Origin: Nageia nagi
Lineage: Eukaryota; Pinophyta
Direction of reading: 5' to 3'
Assembly (NCBI GenBank): GCA_050084985.1
Contig: JBITNC010000001.1
Span: 196,912,001 to 196,976,000 of the forward strand
DNA length: 64,000 bases
Shown: positions 36,055-48,251 of the stretch, piece by piece
How the letters are laid out: each line of letters starts with the position of its first letter
How positions within the stretch are numbered: position 1 is the stretch's first letter
Notes under the pieces: model-generated
Database searches by the model: none
What the model was told of the DNA's origin: nothing
What the model saw: the letters and a program-made list of their open reading frames with translations, nothing else
Made by a program: the position numbers and the translations under genes

Positions 36055-36754
36055 TTTAGATGCCTAAAAATGATTTATTATTTATTCAATAAATAATATT
36101 TAGCACATTAAATGATTAAAAGGTAATAATACATAAATCAAGATAAAATGCTATTATATTGCAATACCATATGTAAGGGAAAATGTAATATCATATACCA
36201 TGGTTTATATTTTAAGTTATCTTGAATATTTAAATGATTAGTATTATTGTTATATATTAATCTTACTCTTTTTTATTTCCTTATAGGTTATAAATACTAG
36301 AGGTGAAGGTTAACATCCCTATCAAATCTCTCTGATAGGTGGTATTCAACTACAACGGTGTCTCTAGATGCCACCTATCTTTGAGAATTTGTTATACTAT
36401 AAGCTTTGAACTATCTCTCTCTTACGTGCAACACAAAATGGGAATTCCTACATTGTCAATGATGTGCCACTTCTATGCAACCAATGGTGCACACCTTTTA
36501 GATCAAGAGGTCTAGATTTTGAGAAATGACTCGTGGAACCATTCTAGAGAATATCTATTATGAGCTCATCTAAAGTTTGATCATGATCCTCTTAAGATTT
36601 ATTGCTATCTACTTTTGAGGATTGTACACACATTTCATATCAGATGCACACTTTTCATGTATATCTATTATGATCTGATATAGTATTTATTGTATATTAT
36701 AGACTATTTATTTAATTATGTTTATTCATATATTTGCATAATTTATATTCTATA
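36055..36754 (+). repeat. B1 3' LTR
   Basis: It is homologous to the 5' LTR; both ends have decayed (TG to TT, CA to TA). GTTAG follows at 36755. Confidence 0.88.
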
Positions 36755-37167
36755 GTTAGGGTTTGGGGTTAGGGCTTGAGGGATAGGGTTTAATGGTAAG
36801 GGTTAAGGTACTTAAGTGTTAGTGGTTAGGGATAGGGATAGGGATAGGGTTAAGGGTTAGGGTACTTAGGGGTTAGTGGTTAGGGTTAAGGTTAGGAGTA
36901 AGGGTAGGGATTATGGATTAGGGGTTAATGATTAGGGTTAGGGTTAGTGGTTAAGGTTTAGGTGTTAGTGCATGGTTAGTGGTTAGGGTTTAGGGGTAAG
37001 GATTAGGGTTAGGTTTAGGATGAGAGTTAAGGTTAAAGTTTAGTAATGAGGGTTAGGGTTAGGGTTTATGGTTAAGGATTAGGGGATAGTAGTTATAATT
37101 AGGATTAGGGTTTAGGGGGTTGGGGTTAGGTTTTAAGGTTTAGGGTTTAAGGTTTAGGGGTAAGGAT
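36755..37167. repeat. Interstitial telomere-like repeats, right part
   Basis: About 410 bp of degenerate GGTTAGGG, GGTTTAGGGG and GGGATAGGG words, G on the plus strand, same orientation as the left part. The mix of TTTAGGG- and TTAGGG-like words is consistent with an old array. Confidence 0.88.
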
Positions 37168-37439
37168 ATAAATAGTTGGTAATCGAGTAGGGATACCAAA
37201 AATGAGTTTAAAAGATCAAGAAGAAATAGTAAAGGAGATGGAGATACCTCAAATCATTATAAGAGTTGAAAATAATAAAATGGCTAAGGACTCATGAGAA
37301 TATAAACAAATGATTATCCATAAAATCATATGAGAGCATCTATATAGAGAAGAGTTGATCTAGTTTGCAGACTATGGCCATAAGATTCAAGTTTTCCTTC
37401 TCCCTTACAATATTTTCATACTAAAATTGATAAAATATC

Positions 37440-37650
37440 AAATTTGATAAGGCATGTTGAATAATATTTCAAAACCAACTTCTTCCATAATAACAATAAT
37501 AAATTTATATTCAATATAATCATAAGATTTATCATAATCAATTTTAATAAAAGAAATAAGTTGATGAGATTGACTAGCCCATTCCATTCTTTACTATATT
37601 ACTAGAATTTTCTTAGGAATACACCTATCACATATAAAATATTTTTGTTT
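37440..37650 (-). pseudogene. LINE (non-LTR) reverse transcriptase fragment
   Basis: On the minus strand a single frame reads QKYFICDRCIPKKILVI, two stops, then MEWASQSHQLISFIKIDYDK and SYDYIEYKFIIVIMEEVGF. These correspond to the plant LINE RT blocks F-I-GR-I-DNI-L, then K-D--KAYD-I-W-F, with the catalytic Asp present (KIDYDKSYD). The fragment is about 70 codons; endonuclease and the YADD block are not seen, so it is a short truncated relic. Confidence 0.75.
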
Positions 37651-38024
37651 AAAATAAATTATCTTTTTTAGTATTATATTATATTCACTTTGATTTTGGG
37701 ATTAGGTAAACTATAAAAGATAAAATAAGTTAATGTAATAAATATAATAATTATGATTAAATAGATCCATTGAATTCATCATAAATTACCAACCAATTAT
37801 TTCTCCTATACACCATCATATGGGAAGGAAACATAAATTATTAAAGGAATATTCAAATATATAAAAATTTCTTAGGTGGGTATATATTCACTTAAGGAGA
37901 AAAGAAGCTAATCATACCTCCTTATATATAATCTTAATTTGTAGAAAAAACTTGACTAAAAGACCAAATAAAATTGATAGAATTTTGTAGGAGAAAATTT
38001 GAAATATTGATATTTCATAAAAAA

Positions 38025-38044
38025 AAAGAGAGAGAGAGAGAGAG
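38025..38044 (+). repeat. (GA)n microsatellite
   Basis: About nine GA units follow an A run. Confidence 0.9.
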
Positions 38045-38181
38045 AATATGCATACATTTGAGAAGAGAATAAAATATGGATAGTTTAGGATCTTGTAATT
38101 TTCTTCTTTGATACTATTGGTGTACTAATCTCTTTTTTTCTTTAAATTGTAAAGAAGATTAGTGACTTAGCTTATATCATT

Positions 38182-39411
38182 ATGTCAAGGCATAGGAGGA
38201 TTGATATGTCATTAGATTCAAATATTTGAATGCCACTACCTTAGCATCAGATAGTTATTAGGAGTGATGTATCATCTAATTGAGAAGAGTTTCTTACACA
38301 AGTTCCTATAAGGGAAAGAAATGATGTGTCATTTGATTTAGATCTTAAGATATTTCCTACATGAATTGATCCCATTAGGAGGAGTGATGTTTCATTCAAT
38401 GAGGATGAGGTAATTAGTTAAATATTATTACATATGATGTATAAATATAAGATCATTTAATTCTCACTTTCATGATATTATTTGCAATATTTAACTTAAT
38501 TTTATGGCTAATGTTGTAGGAACAAAATGTGAAAAGTATTAACGACTCATCCTTATCATCAGAAGATGATGATGGTCATGAGGTAATTAGGATCACAATT
38601 TGAATTAATTTTTGAATTCTTATATATTGAATTAAATAAAATAAAACTAAATAAAATCAATATGTATATCCATAAAATGAAGTCAAAATAATATGTAGAT
38701 ACATTAGATGAAGTCAAAACAATATCTACAAGAATAAGACTTCAGAAGTGACTTCATCAATTATCAATGGATGTATGTTCTAGTGCACATGAGGAGCAAG
38801 TTGATCTACCAAAGGAGAATATTCATGATTTGGGTTTTATGCACATATCAAAAAAAAACTATGAATTAAATATTAGCATACATATGATCGTGGGCCATAT
38901 GATGCATGACCAGTCAAAGGTCTTTTCCAAAGGCTTATGAAATATTTCCTTATTATGGTCACCAATACATGATCAATCCATCTAAATATTATTCTAAATA
39001 TGTTTTTATATACATAGTACTATGGTTGTTACTCTAGGTTTCTAGATAGAGCCATTGATGCCATTTTGTGGGCCAATTTACACACCAACAAATTAGAAAT
39101 AATTAACATGATATATGTATAGTATGTCCATAAATGCTTCTGATATTTCATGTTTGAAGTGCTCAAAACTCTTATACATTGATGGTCAACCAAAAATACA
39201 AAGAAACATAGCAAGATACATAAATAATTGTGTAGGCAAAGAATGGAAACCAAATTATGAATTTCACTAATGTACTAATAATAAAGAAGACTTCATGGGT
39301 ATACAAATGAGTAGTTATATATTTATTATTCCTATTAAAACTCTTAATATTGGTGATGAGATACTAGTTCACTACAACTACAAAAGACCTACTCTAAGAC
39401 TTAAGGAATGA
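38182..39411 (+). pseudogene. Three-exon SET-domain protein pseudogene
   Basis: Exon 1 is 38182-38409 from an ATG (MSRHRRIDMSLDSN), exon 2 38520-38582, exon 3 38746-39411; introns of 110 and 163 bp have GT-AG ends and phase 0. Exon 1 has about four loose repeats of an R-x-D-[MV]-S motif. Exon 2 is acidic (SSLSSEDDDGHE). Exon 3 ends in the C-terminal half of a SET domain: YIDG, NIARYINNC, PNYEF, then IKTLNIGDEILVHYNY, like the 'N-ARFINHS--PN' and 'GEEL--DY' blocks of lysine methyltransferases. The usual NHSC is replaced by NNCVG, as in some diverged plant SET proteins. About ten in-frame stops kill it; most can arise from CGA, CAG or CAA by C-to-T. The SET family is clear; substrate and parent gene are unknown. 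Confidence 0.65.
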
Positions 39412-39535
39412 AGTTTGGAGTTAGGAGGTAATCATAATGTAATAATTCATCCATAACCAAAGTCAAAAAATAAAAATTAATATATTATTGATGTGTATGA
39501 ATGGATGTATCAATTTGTATGTATGGATCATGTGT

Positions 39536-40065
39536 TGTTAGAATTTTAATGCATTATTAGGTATTTAATTTGTAATACACTTGGATTAATTTTACTAAAT
39601 ACTTAAAAGTATTTATAAATACCTTTCAGTATTTAGCAAATTAAAATAAGTGCAACTTGGTACCCCCTCATCCACTTGTAGGAGAAGTTTGTCCTTTAAT
39701 TAAAAAGGGGCATACTTATCCATTAGATTGTGGGATTACCCCTTGGGTGTAAAAAGGTGAGCCCATGAGGGAGTTCAGTGCTATAAATAGGAGGCTCCTC
39801 TCATGGATTCAAAATACTTATAAGAGGCAAAGTTATGCTCTTAGTTGTAGGAGGATAGATTGTGAGAGAGCTTTGTAATGGTTGTGAAGTAATAGAATTC
39901 TAGATTTAAGTGTAGTACTCTTACCTTGAGAGGAACCACTATACTTGCTTGTCACTTTCAAGATGAATGTGAGTGTGTTTGAGTTCTTGTAGTGTGAGTT
40001 CCATTGTGGTAAATAAGAGGATACTTCAAGGTTGATCTTAGGTTTAGGAGATTTCTCTCCATTCA
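39536..40065 (+). repeat. Copia-type LTR (530 bp), possible 5' LTR
   Basis: It starts TGTTAGAATTTTAATG and ends ATTCA directly before a primer site. A TATA box, CTATAAATAG, lies at 39781-39790. I found no matching 3' LTR in the window. It may be the 5' end of the copia element whose pol lies at 49550-53400; the LTR family link is not proven. Confidence 0.7.
39781..39790 (+). promoter_or_regulatory. TATA box in copia LTR
   Basis: CTATAAATAG lies about 285 bp before the LTR end, a normal place for an LTR core promoter. Confidence 0.55.
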
Positions 40066-40067
40066 AT

Positions 40068-40080
40068 TGGCATTAGAGCC
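40068..40080 (+). other. Primer-binding site, initiator tRNA-Met type
   Basis: TGGCATTAGAGCC differs from the common copia site TGGTATCAGAGCC at two positions, both C/T. Confidence 0.7.
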
Positions 40081-41036
40081 TTCCTTGGAGGATCTTCCTA
40101 CTTCATTTGTGAGGTAATATCTTCATTAAGGTATACCTAATCTCCCTCCTCATCTTTGAGTTATTTTTTGGTGGATACTAATATATTTTTTAATATGTGT
40201 AAATTCATTTTATTTTAGAGAAAATTTACTTGAAAGTAAGAATGTTGTTATTGGGCAATTTCATTTACTAACATTGCTCAAAGCAACTATAATGTTTTGT
40301 TATTTATAATGACATAAATTTGAAAATTTTAGCTTATATACTTTTTAAATTTATAAGAATAAGGTAAAATTTGTAAATTTTATGGTATTTGTATAATTGT
40401 TTTTACAAAATTATTAGATTATTGTAATAAAATTATATTATATATATAAAGAGAAGTTTTTTTTTACTATATATATATATATATATAAAGAAGGGAAATT
40501 TCCTTTTGAACTTTCATCAAAGTGTAAATTGAAAGAAAAAAAAATCTTTTTTGAAATAAAATAAAAGGAAATTTTTTAAAATCTCTTAAAAATTTCTTAT
40601 TATAATTCAAATCTACTATAAAAGTTATAGTGTATTTTTTAATGTATATAAAAAAAAAGGCAAAGTATTATTATTTAAAATAAATTCTTTTCATTCAATA
40701 GAAATTTTTTTTTATAAAAAAAAAAATAGAGGTATATTTTTTAAAATGGTTAATGTATAGCAACCACTATAGCAACTAGGCAACTTCGTGACTTACCCTA
40801 AGTTCTAATGACCCTATCCTCATTGCCCTGCAAAACCACCATCATTGCCTAAAAAACTATCATTGTTACCCTACAAAAAAACCACCACTCATGCTACCTC
40901 CTTCCACTTGTGTAGGCCTACTTCACCATTGCTCATGCAACCTCTTTTTAAGGCCATTGAGTTGGCCCCTACCCATGAGTCTCAAGTGCTTTGCATATCC
41001 AATTCAATCATTTTTCAACATCATTGGGGTGGCCCT
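40081..41036 (+). other. Leader-like DNA after copia LTR
   Basis: AT-rich, no gene. A (TA)n run lies at 40466-40488. The end (40780-41036) is C-rich on the plus strand, with repeated 'accaccat'-type words. Confidence 0.5.
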
Positions 41037-41566
41037 TATTGGAATATATAATATATTATTATGTAAATTAGGATTTAGGTGCTATATAAATATTAATAAT
41101 CCTTTTATGTAATTTGCTATTTTATCACTAAATACCTAAAAGTGATAAAGTAGTGGAAGACTTTGATTTCATCCTAGCAAGACACTTATCCATGCTAACC
41201 CCATGTAAACCTTAAGTTAAAAGGTGAGTTAAGGGTAGGTTCTCACCTATAACTAAGGTGCATAGATTTGAAGTAAAATACACTTTGGAGAAGCATAAAA
41301 ATACAAATGTTGTAGAGTTGTAGGAATGCTCTTGTAGGAATTGTATAGGAGAATTCTTATAGAATAATTCTTGAGAATTTGTAAAGAGAGTTAGAGTTAT
41401 TGATAAATAAAATTTAGATATGGTTCAAGTGGATGTAATACTTTGGGAGGAACCACTATATATGATTGTATTATCTTGACAATGATCTATGTGTTCTTAA
41501 GATTAGTGGAAGATTCCATTTAAGGTGATGTTGGGTGAAGTTAAAGATCTACTTCATGTCCTTTAT
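41037..41566 (+). repeat. 5' LTR of nested element
   Basis: It matches 47845-48251 over about 410 bp, including 'tgtagagttgtaggaatgct' and 'gatggttcaagtggatgta'. The first bases have decayed (TA for TG). Confidence 0.85.
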
Positions 41567-41567
41567 T

Positions 41568-41579
41568 TGGTATCAGAGC
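41568..41579 (+). other. Primer-binding site, initiator tRNA-Met
   Basis: TGGTATCAGAGC is an exact match to the common plant copia primer site. Confidence 0.9.
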
Positions 41580-42529
41580 TTCTCTTAGAGATCTTCCATT
41601 CATCTTGTGAGGCAAAAAAATGTTGAGGTATGAATCTTCTCCTCACCCTCTTACATTTTGTAAGCTATTTTTTGCAATTTTTGTTTGCTAAAAGATAGCT
41701 CTTTTAAGATTTTGTTGTTTCTTACAAAAGTTATTTTTTGTTAAGATTAAGCTTTGAGCTTATATATGTGTTAAAATAGCTTATTGATGTAAGAATAGCT
41801 TAAAATTAAAGAATAATATTAATGCTTTCTAACCATTTTTTTACTAACATTCTCCTTTTTTATAAGAGATTTCTAGTTTTTTTATTAAAGGGTTAGTATG
41901 CAATTTTATGAGTGGTTATATATGTTAGTTTCTAACATTATGTGCTATATTGTAAAGTTTTTTTTTTTTTGCAATTTATATTTTACAAAGTTGCAAAATT
42001 TCTTGTTTTCTTTACAATATAACTATCCCTTTACAAAAAATTTACTTCATAGATAACAATATGCTAATTTTGTGAAAGGTTGCAATTTGTTTTACAATTT
42101 GAATCTTTAAAAAAATTATTATTGTAACAAATAAGTGTTACAAACATTTGCAAAATTTAGTTTTTTACAAAATCTCACAAATGCAATTTTTAGAATTTGA
42201 AACATTGTAAAAATAATAAAATCTTGAAGGCTATAAAGGTTGGATATTGTGTTTTATACATAAATTGTTTGCAATTTAACAAAAAAAAAGAAGAGGGAAG
42301 CCTAAACTTGTCTAAGTTATATACATGAATTTTTCATTTCTCTATTTACTAATACCATAGACTCTTTATTTTACTTTGTTAAATCAAATCTATTGCTATG
42401 CAAATTTGTTTTTTAAAGGGAAGCCTAAAATAGTAGTTATATACAAATTTTTTTTACTTCTCTATTTTTTATATATAGAAATCTTATTTATTTTTTTAAA
42501 CATTTTTTTATAAAAAAAAAATTGCATGC

Positions 42530-42790
42530 GACCCTTGGTAAGGAGCCAACAACCCTTTCAGGGTGTGTAGTCCTTGATTAGGAGCTGCAGCCCTTTCAGG
42601 GTGTGTCACCCCTGATTACAGGGTGCACAGTCCCTAATTGAGAATACGTGTAGCCCTTTTAAGGTGTGGCCCCTATTAGAAGGTCATAACTCCCTATGAA
42701 GTGCACATGTCCCCCTCAAGTGTGACCCTCAAAACCCAACAATAGGGGCACAACCCTTCCCACCCCTCCATTCAGTGTTGAGACCTTCTC
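42530..42790 (+). repeat. GC-richer short tandem repeats
   Basis: 'agccctttcagggtgtg' and variants ('aaccctttcagggtgtgtag', 'agcccttttaaggtgtgg') recur about every 45-60 bp. The zone stands out from its AT-rich surroundings. Confidence 0.7.
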
Positions 42791-45700
42791 CAACCATCAT
42801 TCGTTATACATGATTTCCATTCTTGTTGCTACTCCACAAGATACAAAAAGAAAAAAAATCTCAACTCCTCTCTACTTTACCCCTAGTCATTTTTGTTATG
42901 CTAGAGTTTCTGACTTATTTTTTCAAGGGTTGTTAAATGAATCTCAACCCTATTTATTTTTTTGGGCATTGGTTTTATGGTTGAACCCATTAATCTTTAC
43001 TATAACTTTTTAGCTATCATTTGGTTGAGCATATTTAATTTTTGTTCTCACTTTACATGACTCTCTTGCTCCTTTATTTTTTTAGTCTACCCTTTCCTCT
43101 CATATTTAATGCACTTAGTGCAATAGTGCAATGTTATAATATTTTTTCTAGCAAGGGAGTGGATGGTGGATGGATGGTAAATGCTTTCTATGACTCCTCT
43201 TATGTTTGGTAAGTAGCATCACTTTTTTTTTTAAATTATTTGGTGAGTGTTTATAATTTTTGGAGGAGTTATTTTTTAAATAAAAAAGAGGGGGCACAAG
43301 CAATACTTATTTATTGATAAATATTTCTTGGGTTGGGTGTTATTATTTAAAAACTTGAAAGCAAAATATTTACGGATAAATAGTTTTTGGGTGAATTTTT
43401 TTTTTGGTTATAATTCTAAAAAAAATGGAAAAAGAATATTTATGGATAAATATTTTTTTATGTTAGGAAAATTGTTCCTACATTATTTTTTAAATTGAGG
43501 GGGAGCATAACTCTTATTTCTTTTATGTTTTTTTATGGATGTTATTATATCCAAAATAACAAAAATTATTTCCACATCATGTTTCACAAAATCAAAAATT
43601 ATTTTTAAAAATAAAGGGAGAGATATTTATTGATTTTTTCAAGGAGAGGTAAAGCAATAATTTTTTTTGTGGGAAATATTGAGTAAAAGTTATTGACAAA
43701 ACTTATTTCACATATATATTAAGTTTTCAACAAGAAGAGGTAAAGTAATAATTTTTTTTATGGGAAATATTGTGTAAAATTTATTGCCCATATTTATTGA
43801 TTTTTCTACAAGGAGAGGTAAAGCAATAATTATCTTATGTGGGTAATATTGAATAAAATCTATTGCATATATTGATAAAAAAAATTACGGGTTCCACTTA
43901 CTATGGCCCATCATTTTGTGTGGGTTCCACTTATTGTGGCCCACTGACTATGTTCTTCATAAGCCTTGAGGTGTAGCTCCTTAATAAAGCTACACCTTAA
44001 ATTAAAAGTAAAAACATATTTATGTATGTTCCCTACCTTATGTCTAATGCATGTGGGATTTCTTTTTCTACGTGACTATTCATTCAAATAGTAAAAGCTA
44101 AAACACTTTTTATGATGACCTCTTCTTTTTGAAGTGCAAAATTGATACCTTTTTTTAAGCAAGTATTTCTTTTAAAAGAAAAGAAAATCTTTTTTTTGTT
44201 GTTTCCAAACATCTATGGTTATGGATAAAATAAATATTATGACTATAAAGGCATAAGTTGTTGTATTTAAAGGATGTTACTAATTTTTTATGGTAATTAT
44301 ATGGGTATTAAGTACTATTTTTTACCCTAATCCTTTAAATAAATTGTGTTCATAACACCAAAGTTTATTACTCTAAGCTTTAATTTATCCATCTCAATAT
44401 CACATGTTGACTATGTGATATTTGGTTTTATAGTTGCTAAAAGTATAACTATATTTTTAAGAGAAAAAAACATAATATTTTCCACCTTGGTACTTCTATC
44501 TTAGGAAGCTTATATTCAATAGTATTGTTGATAATGGATATTTTTCAACATGTTTATCGATGGATGGCCATTTTACTCTCAGTGACTTGATAGACTTATG
44601 GTTGGTTCTATGTGGTATAAGGCTTGACTAGTGGCATAGTCAAGTTTGTATTTTGTGGCTAATGGCATATAGTTTATAATTCTTAACTTAAATGATATTA
44701 TTAATTTATAAATTGGTTAATGATAGCATAATATATCACACCATGATAGTATTCTCTTTTTTAGGAGAATATCGAGACTCCATAATCTTGTCTATGTGGT
44801 AAATGTTCATTGAATTATGAGACATTTTTTATGCTACCATCATATTTATAATTAATTTACAAAGACTTATATGGTGACTTTACCACTTGCATTAATAATG
44901 CTTACACATGTTTCATATCATCGATTTCTTTTTCGTATAATATATGATGACCTTACCATTTGTATTAATAATGCTTAGATATGTGTGATATGATGATGCA
45001 CCTTATTCTCAAAAATAGGTTGATGTAGTTTATGGTGAAGATTTAATTTTTATAATAAATCTATAGTGGCCTTACCATCAACTTTAATTGAGTTTACTAT
45101 CCCAATGCTTATAAATAGAGATCATCATTCAAATGTAAAGACATGAATTAGCCATGGTAGGTAGGTATTTAGGACCTATTGGTTATGAAGAGTATCCAAA
45201 ATGTATTGGTTATCAAGAGGATTATGTTCTACCTAATCCTCCACCCAATGCTTCTACTAATCCTCCAATCTATGTTCCTTCTAATCTTTAATCCATGGTC
45301 AGCTTAATACTTTATGCTATCTTTAAACTAATGCTTTGATTCATGTTACTCCAACTACTACTAAGGAAGGATCCTTATATGGAGTTATGGTCAATCCATA
45401 TCCATTGGAGCATGAAATCCAATCTTTACACCAACAGTTATATGTTGCTAATCACAAATGTAAGATGTTTAAAAAGAAGCGAGCAGTGTGCAAGTAGGCC
45501 TTTGATTTACTCATGGAAGAGTTAAATAACCTACAAACTAACAATATCATGTTTGATGAATGTTATTATATGGATTATGAGGAACTAAAATCTTTTAATC
45601 TCAATGCTACTCTTGAAAATCCTTAAGTCATTCATAGAATATTGTGTTAAGTACTATCTACTAGTTGCTATGAGCAAAAGAATATTTTAAGCAACATATA

Positions 45701-46199
45701 TTTGGTTGATTTCTACTATATAAATAAAAGTATTTATAACAAATTCATGCTTACTAAGTGTTATTTGTATAAACACTAAATCCTTTTTTCTTACAATTTG
45801 GTGTGCAAGGAAGTATATTATGAAAGTGATTATAATAAATCTTTAAAATACTTTGTTATACATGCTTCATACTACTATGATAAACATTTGAAGCCTTCAT
45901 CTTGTTCATGAGGTTAACCTTGCAGGAAAGATATATCTACATATATAAGTTCTAGTTCATCTTCATTAACATTTAAATAAATTCCTTAAATTGATTGATA
46001 GTAATCTTATGAATTAAGAATCAATGATTAAGTCTTCTACATTCTTTTTAAAAACTTAAATAATGATATATAAAAACCTTGTGTAATTATAACTTAATGG
46101 AATTTTTTTCCATTTTATGAAGTTATGTTGCTTCTCTATTAAGAAGTTCTATACATGTTTGAAAATATAATATGAAAAATCTATTCCTCTTTATGTTCT

Positions 46200-46540
46200 T
46201 TGCTAGAGAGTTCTCATAAATGGAGTGGTTAAAAATTTTGAACTTCTCTATGATTACCAAGAATTGGAGTGCTTAAAAAGGTTTGACCTTCTTCATGATT
46301 GCCAAAAATTGAAGTGGTTAAAAAGGTTTGACCTTCTCCATAATTTTCCATGTATTGGATTAGTTAAAAAGGTTTGACCTTCTCCATATTTGTTGAATGT
46401 TGGAGTATTTCAAAAGGTTTGACCTTCTCCATAATTTTTGAATGTTGGAGTAGTTAAAAATATTTGATCTTATCTATGATTGTTAAATGTTTGAGTGGTT
46501 AAAAAGGTTTGACCTTCTTTGTAATTGTTTAATATTGATA
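46200..46540 (+). repeat. ~60-bp tandem repeats
   Basis: The phrase 'gttaaaaaggtttgaccttc' with variants recurs about six times at ~60-bp spacing, with 'gattgccaaaaattg' or 'tgttgaatgttgg' between. No frame stays open through it. Confidence 0.85.
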
Positions 46541-47844
46541 AAAAATTGAATCTATGTTATTAGATTAATGCTACCTTCTTTCATCATATACATCTTAACT
46601 AGTAGCATGGTTAAGATGATAATTTTTTATGATTAATGACTTGGGCATCTTGATTAGGAGGCATAGTCAAATTGATATTTTCATTATCCAAGTTATAGTA
46701 TTGTTATTGGAGCCCTTAACCCTCCAATTCAACATGTTTATAAATGGATAAAAATATATGCATCTTAAAATGGCATTTGATGCTTGGAAACTATATATTT
46801 TTATTATTAGAATGCTCTAGATAATATTTATTGTTATACATCATGACTAGTGGATTAATTAAGTTGGAAATTATGTTATGACCTTATTTACCTATTGCCT
46901 TAATGACCATAATTTTTACCTTAATTTGTTGATGAAAAATACAATATATGTACTACTTGCCTTCATATGTTTTATACAAAATATTGGTTGGCATCATTTT
47001 AATAGAAATAAGAGTGATGAAATCATGAAGAACCAAAATTTGGAATATAATTGATCTTCCCCATCAATATTTATTAGTCCTAATCCCTTTATTTCAAAAT
47101 GTGGTTACCCTTAATACTTATTCTATTGTTTTATTATATTAAGACAAGCATGTTTTATAATCTATTGTTAGCTTCCTTCTTCTAATGAAGTTGCCCTAAA
47201 GGGGGAGTATTATTACTATATATGATGTCAACTTCAACTTCATATGAAAGCATATATGAATCTATATAATTTCTAAAATTGATCTTAAGGCCTATATTAT
47301 ATGATGAGCCTATATGAACCTATAAAATTGTGTAGGATGGTAAAATTAACATTAAGGCCTATATTATATATAAACCTATATAATTGCTTAGGATGGTAAA
47401 GTTGACCTTAAAAGAGAGTAGAGTAAAAATGAATGCTTCATATTTAAATATTTAAAATACCTTTTATATTATTGATGGTATGGATCATTTTTAGATGACT
47501 ATATACTTGTTTGGCATTTTTTATTGACTTTAGTGCATCCAATTGATCTTGTTATGAGTTGTTTATAGCTTACAGGTTTCTTCTAGAGATTACAGGTTAC
47601 TTATGCTAGGTATGCAAGGTCATGAAGGTTCATCATTCAACATGTTGTTGAATGACTACTACTTGTATATTAAACCCTATGGTTGATGGATTTGTATTAT
47701 AAACCATTTGTTTAATGATTAAGTAGTTGAGCCTTATAGAACCATCTCAATTCTATGTTCTCATCTTCAATTATATTTTTCTACATAGGATAACTCTCTT
47801 ACATTCTTTTCTTCATACTTTTCCAATATAACATTAAGGAGGAG

Positions 47845-48251
47845 TGTTAGAATATATAATGTATTATTATGTAAGTTAAGCTTTAGGTGGTATCTAAATA
47901 TTAATAATCTTTTTATGTAATTCTTTATTTTATGACTAAAAACCTAAAAATGATAAAGCAGTGAAAGAATTTGACTTTATCCTAGCATGACACTTGTCCA
48001 TGCTAACTCTATGTAAACCTTGAGTTAAAATGTGAGTTAAGGTGAGGTTCTCATCTATAAATAATGGGAATGGACTTGAAGTAAAATACGCTTTAGAGAA
48101 GCATGAAAATGCTAGTCTTGTAGAGTTGTAGGAATGCTCTTGTAGGAATTATATAAGAGAATTCTTGAGAATTTATAAAGAGAGTTAGAGTTTTTGAGAA
48201 ATAGAATTTAGAGATGGTTCAAGTGGATGTACTCCTTTGGGAAGAACCACT
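47845..48251 (+). repeat. 3' LTR of nested element, 3'-truncated
   Basis: It starts TGTTAGAATATATAATG and follows the 5' LTR up to 'gaaccact', where similarity stops, leaving about 120 bp missing. Confidence 0.85.

Larger units (their letters stand above)
31415..36754 (+). mobile_element. B1: gag-only, non-autonomous LTR retrotransposon (5.3 kb)
   Basis: LTRs are 31415-32083 (669 bp) and 36055-36754 (700 bp), and the flanks carry GTTAG at both ends. A primer site follows the 5' LTR and a purine tract precedes the 3' LTR. The only coding region is one gag-like frame (32638-34032). The rest, 34033-36054, is non-coding. Lack of protease, RT and integrase, with gag kept, fits the TR-GAG type of non-autonomous plant elements. 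B2 at 56015-61308 is the same family. Confidence 0.88.
41580..47835 (+). other. Non-coding interior of nested element
   Basis: No gene. Poly-T/A rich up to 44000. Two short-repeat zones at 42530-42790 and 46200-46540 are listed separately. A duplicated phrase 'gggttccactta.t.tggccca' occurs at about 43887 and 43920. Confidence 0.65.
41037..48251 (+). mobile_element. Nested non-coding LTR element (LARD-like), 7.2 kb
   Basis: A 5' LTR (41037-41566), a primer site TGGTATCAGAGC (41568-41579), about 6.2 kb of internal DNA, a purine tract AAGGAGGAG (47836-47844) and a 3' LTR (47845-48251) form one unit. The internal region has no frame encoding gag or pol, which fits a large retrotransposon derivative driven by an autonomous relative. 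A copia-pol-end-like phrase ('gaagttgccctaaagggggag') at 47183-47205 hints that its ancestor was a copia element. No target duplication was found because the 3' LTR is truncated. Confidence 0.75.

Noticed and set aside
39029-39253. 74-codon minus-strand frame
   Set aside because: It lies antisense to the SET-domain exon, which has recognisable family blocks; the minus frame has none.
39833-40066. 77-codon minus-strand frame
   Set aside because: It lies wholly within an LTR and has no family signature.
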